Source: Beroe forskalii (lineage: Eukaryota; Ctenophora; Nuda; Beroida; Beroidae). From it: DNA of 64,000 nucleotides. Shown here piece after piece: positions 22,433 through 32,073 of the stretch (position 1 is the stretch's first letter; each line of letters begins with the position of its first letter). The stretch is from assembly GCA_011033025.1 (NCBI GenBank), contig WFMF01000536.1:1-64000 (forward strand), given 5' to 3'. The position numbers and the translations under genes were made by a program. The notes beneath the pieces were generated by a model. It ran no database searches. It worked only from the letters and a program-made list of their open reading frames with translations, and had not been told where the DNA came from.

Positions 22433-23457
22433 GGTGATGCGACTTTTTACCCCCCCACTTTTTATCCCCCGACCTTTTACCACCCTAAGTATCATGTGCG
22501 ACTTTTTACCCCCTGCTTTACCTTTGATCTGTACTGTATTCTGAGGGGGATAAAAAGGCGCACTTCTGCCATAGACTGCGACTTTTTATCCCCCATTGAA
22601 AATGAGCTCGGTATCAAGCAGGGGGATAAAAGGTCGCAGACAACAGTGCAGCTGCGACCTTTTATCCCCGTTCAAGCTTCGATGGGGATAAACAGTCGTA
22701 CCTAACCGTAGAACTGCGACCTTTTACACCCTCCGGATCACATTTCGAGGAGGAACTCACGTGATGCTATCTCGTTCGAGCAATGGTGTAAGGTACCAAA
22801 GATCGGATCATGATACTCATATACCGTTGTATCATGGTACTCTGAGAGGCTGTGTGAGATGGGACCTTTAAAGCTTCTCCGAAGCTTTGGACCCAGCTCT
22901 ACAAAGTTCACGGACAGAAGAACGGGTTAACGGTTAACGGTTCGTGTTTATGCCTTGTTGCCTCGTGATGTAGAATGTCTACGACAGACACGCTCAGGGG
23001 TCCTCCAGGACTACCAACGCCCTTGAAGCATTCCACCACTCCTTCAACAGCCTCATCAGCTGTCAGCATCCATCCATCTGGAAACTCCTGGAGTCCTTGG
23101 AGAAGCAGCAGACACACACAGCACCCACTATCAACGACATCCAGAGAGGAACTTCCTTCACCCACTCTGCCAGAGGGAAGAAGAGGAACGAGCGGATCAA
23201 GAAGTTGGTCTCGGAGTACACTCTCCCTAAAGTTGACAGACTTCTCCGTGGAGTTGTTTATAATGATATGTAATCTGTGTGATTTGAATAGCATTATATT
23301 ATACATCATATTGTGATTTATGGTTAAACTTTAAAAAACACTTTCCATTTCTATACCTATGGGGATAAAAAGACGGGGGGTAAAAAGTCGCACATGATAC
23401 TTAGGGTGGTAAAAGGTCGGGGGATAAAAAGTCGGGGGGTAAAAAGTCGCATACTCA
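22433..23457 (+). mobile_element. MULE-type DNA transposon relic with iterated TIRs
   Basis: The left end (22438-22515) and right end (23375-23453) are inverted repeats of about 77 bp. They are built from 15-17-bp words such as GCGACTTTTTACCCCCC, TTTTTATCCCCCGACC and TTTTACCACCCTAAG. TCAGGAG occurs directly outside both ends (22426-22432 and 23458-23464), a likely target duplication. Additional words in both orientations lie inside at 22540-22740. A transposase C-terminal fragment (about 22995-23273) links it to the MULE/Mutator superfamily. The second relic at 62111-63153 has the same plan. Confidence 0.7.
22995..23273 (+). pseudogene. MULE transposase C-terminal fragment
   Basis: The plus frame reads RTTNALEAFHHSFNSLISCQ, followed by HPSIWKLLESLEKQQ, and continues to TAA at 23271-23273. 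R-T-x-N-A-x-E-x-F-H-x-x-F-N is the conserved third-acidic-residue region of MULE transposases; the E falls at residue 7 of that motif. The upstream DDE domain (first and second D, C…H) is missing, replaced by non-coding sequence. The fragment cannot be active by itself. The copy at 62335-62813 keeps more of the protein. Confidence 0.75.
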
Positions 23458-24149
23458 TCAGGAGATACTGGAAATAGGTGTTATTGTTCAAATCATAAAG
23501 AAAATCTCTGATTTAGATCCAATCGGGCAGATTCATAACTCAAGCTATCCATGTAACTGGGGGGGGGGGATACGGTGCAATATCCGTTGAGGTGCCTAGG
23601 GCAGCTATCAATAATATCGATCTCATTAACACCTCACCACACCATATACGCAGTACCAATCCGCTGTACTGCTTCAGTTCAGCGATACAAATATTTAAAT
23701 TCTATACCGAAATCTTTCATGAGGATTGGATAGTGGATACATTAACCAGTCTCGGACAAGCTAATTAAAGGATTTAGTGAAGTTTGAGTTCTATGCGACT
23801 CACCTGTCAAATTGGACTACTTCGTTCCGCCATCCGCTCACTGATAAAATCTCATGAGTCTTTGGAACCAATGCCAAACTGCACTCTCAACACTAGAAAC
23901 CTACATGGGAGGTAAATTTTTTTAATAACTGCAAGTTAGATACTTTTTACAACGCTATACATTGTAATCAATACTGTCAATCAAAATCTGGATATATAGT
24001 TTAGTGAAAAAATGGTTAAGATTATTGGTTATCTTGGCAGAACTCATGTAACAACGAAAAGTTTTTTAGAATATCAATAATTGTAATTCAATCTGCTCTT
24101 TCAGTCACTTAGATCAATCTGATGCAATAAAACAATTGAAATTAAATCA
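23458..24149. other. Non-coding
   Basis: No gene is seen. A G9 run with a following GATACGG lies near 23560. The final part is the probable 3' flank of the minus-strand gene at 24568-25905. Confidence 0.4.
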
Positions 24150-24155
24150 TTTATT
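24150..24155 (-). terminator. Candidate poly(A) signal of the orphan gene
   Basis: TTTATT on the plus strand reads AATAAA on the minus strand, about 415 bp beyond the stop codon of the 445-aa gene. No closer canonical signal is seen. Confidence 0.3.
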
Positions 24156-24567
24156 AGTGAAACTGATCAAAAATTAAAATTCATGATTAAATAAGAAACT
24201 TGAATATAACAATCATGAAATAACACCGTAGAAAACTTGATAATAAACTAAAAACTGGTCAGGATTTAGTCCATATGGAGACCCAAACAAGTCTCAAATC
24301 TGACTCTCTGAAACTGACAGTTGAATGTAAAATTGAATAATAACTCTAAATAAATATCTCACACCACAAACTGCTACCCTATGAAACCGGTTCAGGATGT
24401 ACAAGGTGAAAAAATTCAAATGAAACCTCCAAAATTCCAAACATTAAAAACGGTTGAAGAGGGCCGGCCTCAAAATTATCACAGTTAGTAAGTAATCACC
24501 AGAACGGGAAATCAATGGTTTAAACGAATTTAAAATACAATGTTCAACAAGTTCTTAAGACTTCAGT

Positions 24568-25905
24568 TCAATTCTGGGCGATGAGGGTAGGATTATAATT
24601 TCGAAACACATTTCGAGATGCCAGGACATGGAACCTCTTGTTGATGTAGAGGAGGTCTATTTCATTGTTCTGAAACTCATATCCGCCCTCATAGAGGCAT
24701 TTGCCACACTCTGAAAAGACAACACAACGAACTTGTAGCTTCATCTCCAGAAGGGGGATATCAGAAAAGTTCCAAGCATCATCAACAGATTTCAGGACCT
24801 TACTCTTATCGAGGACTGACTGTGTTTTCTTCTTTAGAGACTTACGTCCTTTTCTGTACACATTTGTCAACTGATTTTCCAGCTCTTTCTTCTTCTTCTG
24901 GTCATTTGTGGCCTTCTTCTGTTTGACTATGATATTTCTCCTGAATGCAACGTAAAACGCATAAATCAACGATGCATCCTCTTTCTCGTAAATAGTTATG
25001 ACTGATCTTTTCTTTTTCACGTCATTATCAGAGAGCAATTTAACAGTTGGCTCCTGTAGATAAATAGTGATTTTCAGGAATAGCGGCTCTCCTATGAATG
25101 GCGACAGTTTGGCAAGTTGGTTAAATATGTCGATAGCCACTTTCTCTGGTGTCACATCCCATAGTCTTCCTTTTATTTGCTCCCCAACAAAAGACCTGTA
25201 CCGATTTTCAGTTATGAGAGAAAACCGGGCATTGATGTCTGATTCTCTTCTACATCTGCTGAAAAGACATTCAATAGAGCTTTTTATTTCAGAAAATGGA
25301 GTCGAGGGCAGCAGTCCTCCAATATACCATTGATTGTTGAAAGGGCCTTCCACAGTGAGGGATGTGAGTGAAGTTCTAGGGTTCGCTTCGCTAAATCCAG
25401 GAGTGAAACCAGCGTAAGGTTGTGAACAGGAGTTCAGGATAGACATAACAGTATCTAGAGACAGCTCTGGAAACGGACAGGGAAATGGACGGAGTGCTTC
25501 CTCAGCCAGAGTAGTGTCTACCGGTGGCATGGATCGGAGAAGTTCTGTAAACGGCATTGGTGGAGTTCTGGGGCAACAAATACAACGTTGGGACGAGCAA
25601 GGTAAGTCCATGTTAGAAGGTGGAACTATTTGGTCACTAACGGGCTGTTCAATTTTATGTTCATCAGTTGGTACGGGGAAGGCCGTGGGAGTTTCAGGGT
25701 GCTGATTCCATTTGATGGAAAACGGTACCTCAAGCAACTCAGAACTGTCAGTATTGTGATTGTCCTCAAAACTCTGTTCTTCAGAATATTCCACATTTGT
25801 GAAGGGCGAAAAGGGACTCAGTGGTGTATCGCAAAGCTTGATTCGTTTAGCAGGCTGAGATACCAAACAGTCTTCAAGGTCGAATAATGGTTTGGGTTGA
25901 ATCAT
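24568..25905 (-). CDS. Intact 445-aa orphan protein, probably nuclear
   Basis: A single uninterrupted minus-strand frame from ATG (25903-25905) to TGA (24568-24570). I do not recognise the family. Residues 1-130 are acidic and proline- and serine-rich, hence probably disordered. PAKRIKL at about residues 19-25 resembles the c-Myc-type monopartite nuclear signal. Residues about 105-112 contain C-x-C-C. Residues 190-300 look globular (WYIGGLLPSTPF, FLKITIYLQEP). Residues about 325-375 are strongly basic and helical (KKATNDQKKKKELENQ, RKGRKSLKKKTQ). The C-terminus (CVVFSECGKCLYEGGYEF…LLYINKRFHVLASRNVFRNY) looks like beta strands with a C-x-x-C pair. The frame is intact and codon use is even, so it is probably functional. 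It could be a lineage-specific regulator or a domesticated element protein. No introns are evident. Confidence 0.75.
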   Translation of the reverse strand: MIQPKPLFDLEDCLVSQPAKRIKLCDTPLSPFSPFTNVEYSEEQSFEDNHNTDSSELLEVPFSIKWNQHPETPTAFPVPTDEHKIEQPVSDQIVPPSNMDLPCSSQRCICCPRTPPMPFTELLRSMPPVDTTLAEEALRPFPCPFPELSLDTVMSILNSCSQPYAGFTPGFSEANPRTSLTSLTVEGPFNNQWYIGGLLPSTPFSEIKSSIECLFSRCRRESDINARFSLITENRYRSFVGEQIKGRLWDVTPEKVAIDIFNQLAKLSPFIGEPLFLKITIYLQEPTVKLLSDNDVKKKRSVITIYEKEDASLIYAFYVAFRRNIIVKQKKATNDQKKKKELENQLTNVYRKGRKSLKKKTQSVLDKSKVLKSVDDAWNFSDIPLLEMKLQVRCVVFSECGKCLYEGGYEFQNNEIDLLYINKRFHVLASRNVFRNYNPTLIAQN

Positions 25906-27028
25906 GATTAAAATTTAAAAATCAACGAAACACTTTCAAGCAAAAACAAGTCTGATTGTAACGCACGTGTCCGAAGTGGTTTTCAGTGCAAGTACAGGCG
26001 TGCTAATTAGTAACAAATTTCGGGAAACGTGCCAGTGAAAATTTTCTTACACACGCGTCCTCCGCAATTAACAGTGCAAAACGCGCTTGTTTAGGAAAAA
26101 GAATCACGCTTAGAAGTGGGTCAAATTGATGATTGTATGATTTTAAAGGATGAAGTGCTTTCCCATAACCACATGGTCTCTCGTTTTCCTCTAATTGCAA
26201 AAGTTACGCAATTACCACAAATCATAGAGAGTTAACTTTTAACTGAAATTAGGTTAATGTCATTATGTACCCAGCGCCACTATAATTGATAACCAAATAA
26301 CTAACGGCACGAGTCTCTTGGTCAATAGGATTATAAGCTTTAAACCATTATTTAGTAATCACGCAATTTACATGAAGTAAGGCCATATCCCCGTAGGTTA
26401 TGGAATGATCGTTTTACGATGAGAAATTTCATCATGGGGCCAAAACACTTCAAATACAAATAACTATGTAAGTAAATTGTTGTCTAATTATCATGGATTG
26501 TGCTGGGATCTATCAGAGGCCGGGCCAGATATTTAACCAATGATTTACAACAAAACGTGAAATTTGACTTTCGGAAGTTTGCCAGTAGAGCTCCTTCCCC
26601 TTAATCAAACAATGCCTAAATGGTACTTTAAAACATACAAATACGAGGATGGGGTTCACCAAATGCCATAATTATGTAAATCACCATATTTATCGGAGTA
26701 TATCACTTAAAACTTTGCTCGAGTATTTGTTCGAGCGTCCCAGTTAGGCCATCTAATTATGATGATACCGTCCCTTTTAGCTTTTATTTGCGGAAAGGTT
26801 CCCTAAATCAACTTCACAGTGTCATAGATTCTGTCAAACTTTCCAATCTAATGTAAGTGCAAGAAGTTTAGAAGTTAAGATGGAATTTAAAAAAAGGCAT
26901 CAAGTGGGTAGTGTATTGACTGCTGCGATTCGTGTCATCCTCATCTGGATTAGAAGGCAAGCCAGTAAATCATATTTCTAACTGATTAATTGAAAAAAAG
27001 AATAAATGTATCTCACCTTGATTTGCAG
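25906..27028. other. Intergenic, shared upstream region
   Basis: Contains the 5' flank of the minus-strand orphan gene and the intron side of the plus-strand exon at 27029. A minus frame at 26003-26200 has no recognised features. A donor-like AAT then GTAAGTGCAAG occurs at 26854 (plus), but its phase does not fit the next exon. Confidence 0.35.
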
Positions 27029-27186
27029 ATGACGAGATCAGGAGGGAAATGGAGATCGAGACATGCTTCATATCATGGAACAATTCACGCACCATCCATG
27101 AGCCCAGAGTGCCTCGAGTACACACTGGTTTTCGGGAGGAACTGGACTCCTCCCCATCCACATATCCACATATGTCTCCCGTTTAG
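27029..27186 (+). CDS. Candidate terminal exon, unknown gene
   Basis: A strong acceptor (CACCTTGATTTGCAG, ending at 27028) opens an in-phase frame: DEIRREMEIETCFISWNNSR, then TIHEPRVPRVHTGFREEL and DSSPSTYPHMSPV, ending in TAG at 27184-27186. An AATAAA lies 165 bp downstream at 27351-27356. Acceptor, stop and signal together suggest the last coding exon of a plus-strand gene. The acidic composition is protein-like, but no family is recognised. The opposite strand also has an open frame ending at a donor-like AAG-GTGAGA (27017), which I consider less likely. Confidence 0.4.
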
Positions 27187-27350
27187 TAGTAGCACCTCGA
27201 GTTTAACTTTAATACTTCATCCCAACTTCAGATCTGAAACACAATGCATTAAAGCTAATATACTTGACGCATTTGAAATGAGCCGGCTTGATCATGTGAG
27301 CAAAAACTTTGGTCTGATCTGGATCAGTACTCAGTAGCCAGTAATTCTGA

Positions 27351-27356
27351 AATAAA
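27351..27356 (+). terminator. AATAAA poly(A) signal candidate
   Basis: Canonical hexamer in TCTGAAATAAACTTTCC, 165 bp after the stop of the candidate exon at 27029-27186. Confidence 0.4.
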
Positions 27357-28366
27357 CTTTCCAATTTTTGACTTGAAACACTCAGTACACGGAGTTTCGC
27401 CTCGTTATAGCCATTGGAAGTTTAAATTCTGAAGGAGTTAAAGTTTTTGACCCTGGCCAGTCAAAGTTTGAGTAAGCTACTTATTTTGAGAATGCGCACT
27501 GCTTCGCGATATGTTCTGTGTCAATAAGTAAGGTTTTGGCAGTCAACATGGGAGTGTTCAGGTCTAGAGTTTTAATGCATAAAATTTGATCCTTATCTCA
27601 AGTTAGCTGAACCTAGGCCCGGAATTGCAAAACACATAATGAGAATTTCCCTGTCAAGGATTATGGAAAAGTACACAAAACACACACAGTACTACATTCT
27701 ACAGTACAGTACACGAAATCTGCACGAGCAATTGGATGGAATATCACATCCTGCTAAGATTTAATAATGATACAGCCACAATTGACAATATGCACAGTAA
27801 AAATGGTAGAGAATTATGTCTTAGATTCACAGCAAAATTAACTGAAGATGTTAGGACAGAATGTATACCTATAATGATAACGTACAAGTAAAAGCATCAT
27901 GAAAATTCATGAAACATGGCTGAAGTTGAGGGAGAGCGAAATATTTTCCTTGTCATAAAATATTTCATGGTTGGAAGCAATTCAAGCAACTAAAAACTGA
28001 TTGATATAATTATATGATAGTTATAATTGAATTATAACAATCATTGAACAAGGTACGTATCTAAGCATTTCAATTTCATGTTTCACAAACACTGAAAACT
28101 GTTAATGATTAATATGCGGCTGAAGTGACGCCAATGAAGTGTCTCATAGTACTAATGTGATGTTGAAACGTCTATTTTCCATTGTGTAGGGTACAGTAAC
28201 GTACCGGTCACGTACCTATCACTTAATTGTTAAGTACTTGTCACTTCAATGTTACGTACCTGTCACTTCAATCCAATTGTAAGACGTGTCACATCACATG
28301 CGTAGTGTACTAGTGTACTCGTGGGATGAACAATCTGAAAATATTAAAACCATGAATCAATAAAGT
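27357..28366. other. Non-coding; short direct repeats at 28190-28330
   Basis: No gene is seen. Around 28195-28300 the word ACGTACCTGTCACTT and variants (CGTACCGGTCACGTACC, TTAAGTACTTGTCACTT) recurs four times at uneven spacing. Confidence 0.45.
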
Positions 28367-28630
28367 TTAAAAACAGAAACAATTCATACTATAAACTTGA
28401 AACAATTGGTGATTCATAACTTCGTACCAGCGAGAAAATCGGTAAATTATAAACCCAGTTGCCGTATTTATTTCTGCTATGGAACCGATGATATTCATAT
28501 TAATCAGCCATTGTTCCATAACCTTAAATAAATTTTCATCAAATTTAATCCAATTAAAGCCCCCCACAAACCCTGCAATCATTGATTTTATCAAAGATAA
28601 TGTATTTCCCTCACATAACCATTCTATGAT
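28367..28630 (-). CDS. Candidate terminal exon, 87 codons, unknown
   Basis: On the minus strand a good acceptor (TTTTTCAAGCTTTCAG, AG at 28632-28631) is followed by 87 open codons ending in TAA at 28367-28369. The translation starts IIEWLCEGNTLSLIKSMIAG and includes FNWIKFDENLFKVMEQWL and FIIYRFSRWYEVMNHQLFQ. It is rich in aromatic and hydrophobic residues and could form two amphipathic helices. I recognise no family. A donor-like site on the same strand at 28827 would be out of phase, so the upstream exon is unknown. Confidence 0.35.
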   Translation of the reverse strand: MIEWLCEGNTLSLIKSMIAGFVGGFNWIKFDENLFKVMEQWLINMNIIGSIAEINTATGFIIYRFSRWYEVMNHQLFQVYSMNCFCF

Positions 28631-28943
28631 CTGAAAGCTTGAAAAAGGAAATTCTGGCAGTGAATTTAGTGAGAGTAAAAGCTAATTAATTCTTATCATG
28701 AGAGAATAGCATATTCCATACAATAACACAGCTTTAAATCGTTCTAACACTGATGTCCCAATGGGCATGGTGTATTGTACAATTGTAGCATGGTTCTGAA
28801 TTCAAAGAATATACTCTTTCCCTGACTTACTAAAAGCTGAAGTATCCAAATCCTGGCGGCAACCACATGGGTTTAGTAATGCAAGGACATTACTTGGCAT
28901 GCGATGATATTGTGCTGTCTTCACATTAGTTTTAGTATGGAAC
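28631..28943. other. Non-coding
   Basis: No supported exon. A minus-strand ATG frame (about 28828-28898, MPSNVLALLNPCGCRQDL) ends at a GTAAGT donor but does not join the neighbouring exon in phase. Confidence 0.3.
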
Positions 28944-29060
28944 CTCTTGACTCTGACACCACTTTACTCTGACACCACTGTGGCTAAACTTGTCTTTGAC
29001 ACCACTTTACTCTGACATCACTCTACCCTTACATCACCTTAGTCCTGGCACCATCGCACA
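28944..29060 (+). repeat. Imperfect tandem repeat around CTCTGACACCACTTTA
   Basis: About six units of 13-18 bp built on TGACACCACTTTACTC, decaying rightwards to TTACATCACCTTAG. Confidence 0.7.
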
Positions 29061-29149
29061 TATCACTTTATTGCAACTTACAGTGGTTTATCTTCACTCA
29101 GGACCATTATTGAACATTCAAGATGGTGTGTTTCATTTCACTTTTCAGT

Positions 29150-29253
29150 ACGGATCACTGAATCATTGATGCCTTTCATTCCAAATCCACGCAAACCAAG
29201 CAACTTCTTGTGTCGTAACTGTATCGCCCCAAACAATATGATCATGATTGGAG
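29150..29253 (+). CDS. Candidate internal exon, 104 bp, unknown
   Basis: A clear acceptor (CATTTCACTTTTCAG, to 29149) and a consensus donor (GGAG then GTGAGATATT, donor GT at 29254) bound one fully open frame that reads RITESLMPFIPNPRKPSNFL, then CRNCIAPNNMIMIG. The C-x-x-C could be half of a zinc ribbon or knuckle. Flanking exons were not found with confidence. Of the exon candidates here this has the best pair of splice sites. Confidence 0.4.
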
Positions 29254-29848
29254 GTGAGATATTTAAGTTATTATTTAATTAGCTGAGTATTGCGTCGGTC
29301 AACTGTTCAAAACCACTCAATCTTGAGGTATGTGACAAGATAATCGACAAATCTATGTGGGAATCTCGGGCTGTCGTGTGCCATTCTGTGCCATCAGATG
29401 CTAATCGTAGACTTACAAATTGACGCTAAGTTCGCCTCTATCCCTAATCCTCTCACAATAATTACTATAATATTGATGATAATAGTTTAATTGTTGTAAT
29501 ATATGTGAACGACAGACTAATATACAATACGATTCACCACTTCATCCCCAAAGGCCCAAAGGGGTAGTTTCCAAATTCCACGGAAAAACATATTACAAAA
29601 TGCTTGAATTGCGGTAGCTTTTGAATTGAGGAATTGCACATTTGGAAAATCATTTCCAAGTGGTGTACCTGCGGTAATTCGCGTCATCGCCACCACTATT
29701 GTTAGTAAGATAATCTTTAACTTAAGTAAGGCAGTTAGGACTTAACACAACCGTCATAGATGGAAGAGAGTTAGGACTACACACCACTGACCATTCTAGC
29801 TTTCTAGCTATCCTTAAGACATTCTGATATTTCCAGAAGTCACGCTGT
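29254..29848. other. Non-coding
   Basis: AT-rich intron or intergenic DNA; nothing recognised. Confidence 0.4.
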
Positions 29849-30161
29849 TATTTTTTTTTATTTCGAAGGTTTCACTTCTATTCCAACAGCTGTAACAGCC
29901 AATAACAGGAATCGAAGGATTCAAGTAAACAGGCCAGTGACGGTTAAGGAAGTGTAATCCATACTTTCTTCGCCCGAGACTTCGCTGCGATGGGCAGCTC
30001 CTCATTTAACCCTCCCACACAGTTTCCTGTACGCTCGGCTGAGGGAACCGTGTGGCTGCTTAGGTGAGAGTTCTCAGCCTTAGCACGGTAGGCAAGGCCG
30101 GGAATCGAACCACCAACCTCGCGATCGAAAGTACGACGCCCTAACCACTGCGCTACCTGAC
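29849..30161 (-). mobile_element. tRNA-derived SINE
   Basis: On the minus strand, starting at 30161, a tRNA-like head has an A-box region (TAGCGCAGTGGTTAGG) and a B box (GGTTCGATTCC). The acceptor-stem halves pair only partly and the anticodon arm is imperfect, so it is a pol III promoter head and not a working tRNA. A roughly 200-bp body follows (including CCACACGGTTCCCTCAGCC). It ends in an A-rich tail (plus-strand T-run at 29851-29859). The flanks AAGTCAC and AAGTGTCAC may be a worn target duplication. Confidence 0.75.
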
Positions 30162-30508
30162 ATAAGTGTCACTATTATAAGTGTGTTGTAGATGTACCCG
30201 AATAATAGTAATTAAGTATTCAAACATTTGAATGGCTACAACTAAATGAGGCAATGAGGTAAGTCAAGTTGGGACACTCTACGCCAAGTGCAGTGGCCGC
30301 CCATTGGAGAGGTAACATCAATGCCAGTCTTGTTGACAGTCATTTGTGATGGTTTGGTTCCAATCAACTTGCACAAAGTTAACTATTTTTATTTTCAACA
30401 GACCACTAACTTGTCGTAATAATTGTGGGTAATGTGACATCTTGTCCCCTCTGCATCAGTTAAGATCTGCATTATGATTTGAAGATGGACTCATGAACTC
30501 TTCAGTTA
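30162..30508. other. Non-coding
   Basis: Nothing recognised. Confidence 0.4.
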
Positions 30509-30509
30509 A

Positions 30510-30605
30510 CGTTCTTTAATATGAAAACAAACAACTGCTTTTGATTTCAAAAAGTTGTACGCTTTTAAAATGAAAAGCAGTTGTTTGCTTTTATATTAAA
30601 GAACG
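30510..30605. repeat. Inverted repeat, about 38-bp arms
   Basis: The arms at 30510-30548 and 30568-30605 share CGTTCTTTAATATGAAAAC and AAACAACTGCTTTT with their complements, with few mismatches. The loop is about 19 bp and contains GTTGTACGC. It could be a short MITE or a transcribed hairpin. Confidence 0.75.
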
Positions 30606-30811
30606 GTTTTCTTTGAACTTTTGGGCTCAAAGATTCAGAGTATAAATTGTGACCTCAAACCAAAGCAGCTAGCATACATGGTCAACTAAAGAAACTGCTT
30701 TGAGTGCTTGAATGACAACAGTCATATGCCGCATTGTTCATAACCTCATAAATGTGAATGATTGCAAGATAATGACCACAATACTACAATAGTGGTGTGG
30801 TGTTGGTGTCG

Positions 30812-30905
30812 GTAAAATGTGGGGGTTGAAATGGGGGTTAAAATGGGGGGGTTGAAATGGGGGGGGTTGAAATGTGGGGGGTTGAAATGGGGAATGGGGG
30901 GGTAA
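30812..30905 (+). repeat. Iterated G-rich word TTGAAATGGGGGG
   Basis: Six or more tandem units of 13-17 bp (GTTGAAATGGGGG with G-runs of 5-8) follow GTGTCGGTAAAATGTGG. The texture matches the iterated ends of the two MULE relics in this window. A matching inverted end was not found nearby, so it may be a single surviving terminus. Confidence 0.7.
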
Positions 30906-32073
30906 TAATAACATGCCGTATATCCTTGCCAATTTGTATAACTATTCACTAATTTGATTAGTTAAAAGCTGTTCAGTTTTCCAATCCCAACCTCAATTCG
31001 TGTCTGGCTCATTGTCTTTCAATTGATAATGAGGTAATGAAAAGAGCATTTGCAACTAAAGCTCTGCAGTAGTTTTAGCAAGGCAAGGAGGGCTATTTCT
31101 TTGCTAACAGGCGAAATGAAAATAAATATAGTTTTCTCAAAAATAAGAATGTTAAACAGCTAAATATTCATCACACATACTGTATCTTAGTATTCTACTT
31201 TTCAGAAAATCAGCTTCATAACGTATGATCCTGACAGCCTGATAGAAGCTACCCCGACCCCTTTAAAAACGAGTTTTTGAAGTTTTGACAGGTTGTGGTC
31301 CTGTAAACCAGTAAGGCCTCTAGTTTGAGACTAGCGTCCACGTGCAGTTACGAAATTTTGATAGAATTTAACGGGACAGCTTCTTTCAGGATACCTCTAA
31401 CAGGCTGATAGTGAAAAATTGAGAATCATCCAAACTATCCAAATTAAGATTAACATAATTATTCAGAAAATACAAGCACAATGATATCATGAGCATTGCT
31501 CATAGTTTATTCCAGCAGCTAATAAACGAACCAATAAGCGAAACCATGATTTGCAAAACTAAGGGGGGCCAAAATTTACGTAAGCAAATTATCATTTTTC
31601 ATAGCCCTAATTTTCACTATTTTGCATAAACATACAACTAAAATCATGTTTTATTTATAGTTTTGTCTCTAAAAAAGGTGAATTTCAGGAAAATTTCTAT
31701 CTAACTGAACTTAATCTTAACTTCCTTTCAATGTTCAATTTTTTGAGGAAGTCCTAGGTTGGGCCAAGGCCCCCCCTAAGATTTTTCTAGAGGGGCTTTT
31801 GAAAACTAGAGGGGGCCGTGTGGTCCCATGAATACTCCATGCTATTCACTTCTACAAAAAAGAAGTGTTGGACCCTTGTTTACTGACCAATGTCCAGTGT
31901 CCATGCTTATTGCTTAGAAGGGTCGTGGTTCAATACAATATCGTATTTTCGTGCAGTTTCGCAACAAAACTTATCCAAATATATAGCACTTGCAGCATCA
32001 TGAGGATTTGTTCAGTCAGTGGCCAGTGCTGCGATTTTGTGTAGCAAATTAAGTTCTACTTCCTTATCTCTAC
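30906..32073. other. Non-coding, 3' flank of GPCR gene 1
   Basis: No gene is seen. The segment 31540-31830 has G- and C-runs (AAGGGGGGCC, CCCCCCC) in an AT-rich context. This is the downstream side of the minus-strand GPCR gene, so its poly(A) site should be here. Confidence 0.4.

Noticed and set aside
25067..25887. Plus-strand frames opposite the orphan gene
   Set aside because: Antisense shadows of the 445-aa minus-strand frame, shorter and without start or splice context.
26970..27161. Minus-strand exon ending at AAG-GTGAGA (donor near 27016)
   Set aside because: The plus-strand reading of the same DNA has a better acceptor, an in-phase stop and a downstream AATAAA; both cannot easily be true.
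30090..30161. Functional tRNA gene on the minus strand
   Set aside because: A and B boxes are present, but the acceptor stem and anticodon arm do not pair properly and a SINE body and A-rich tail follow.
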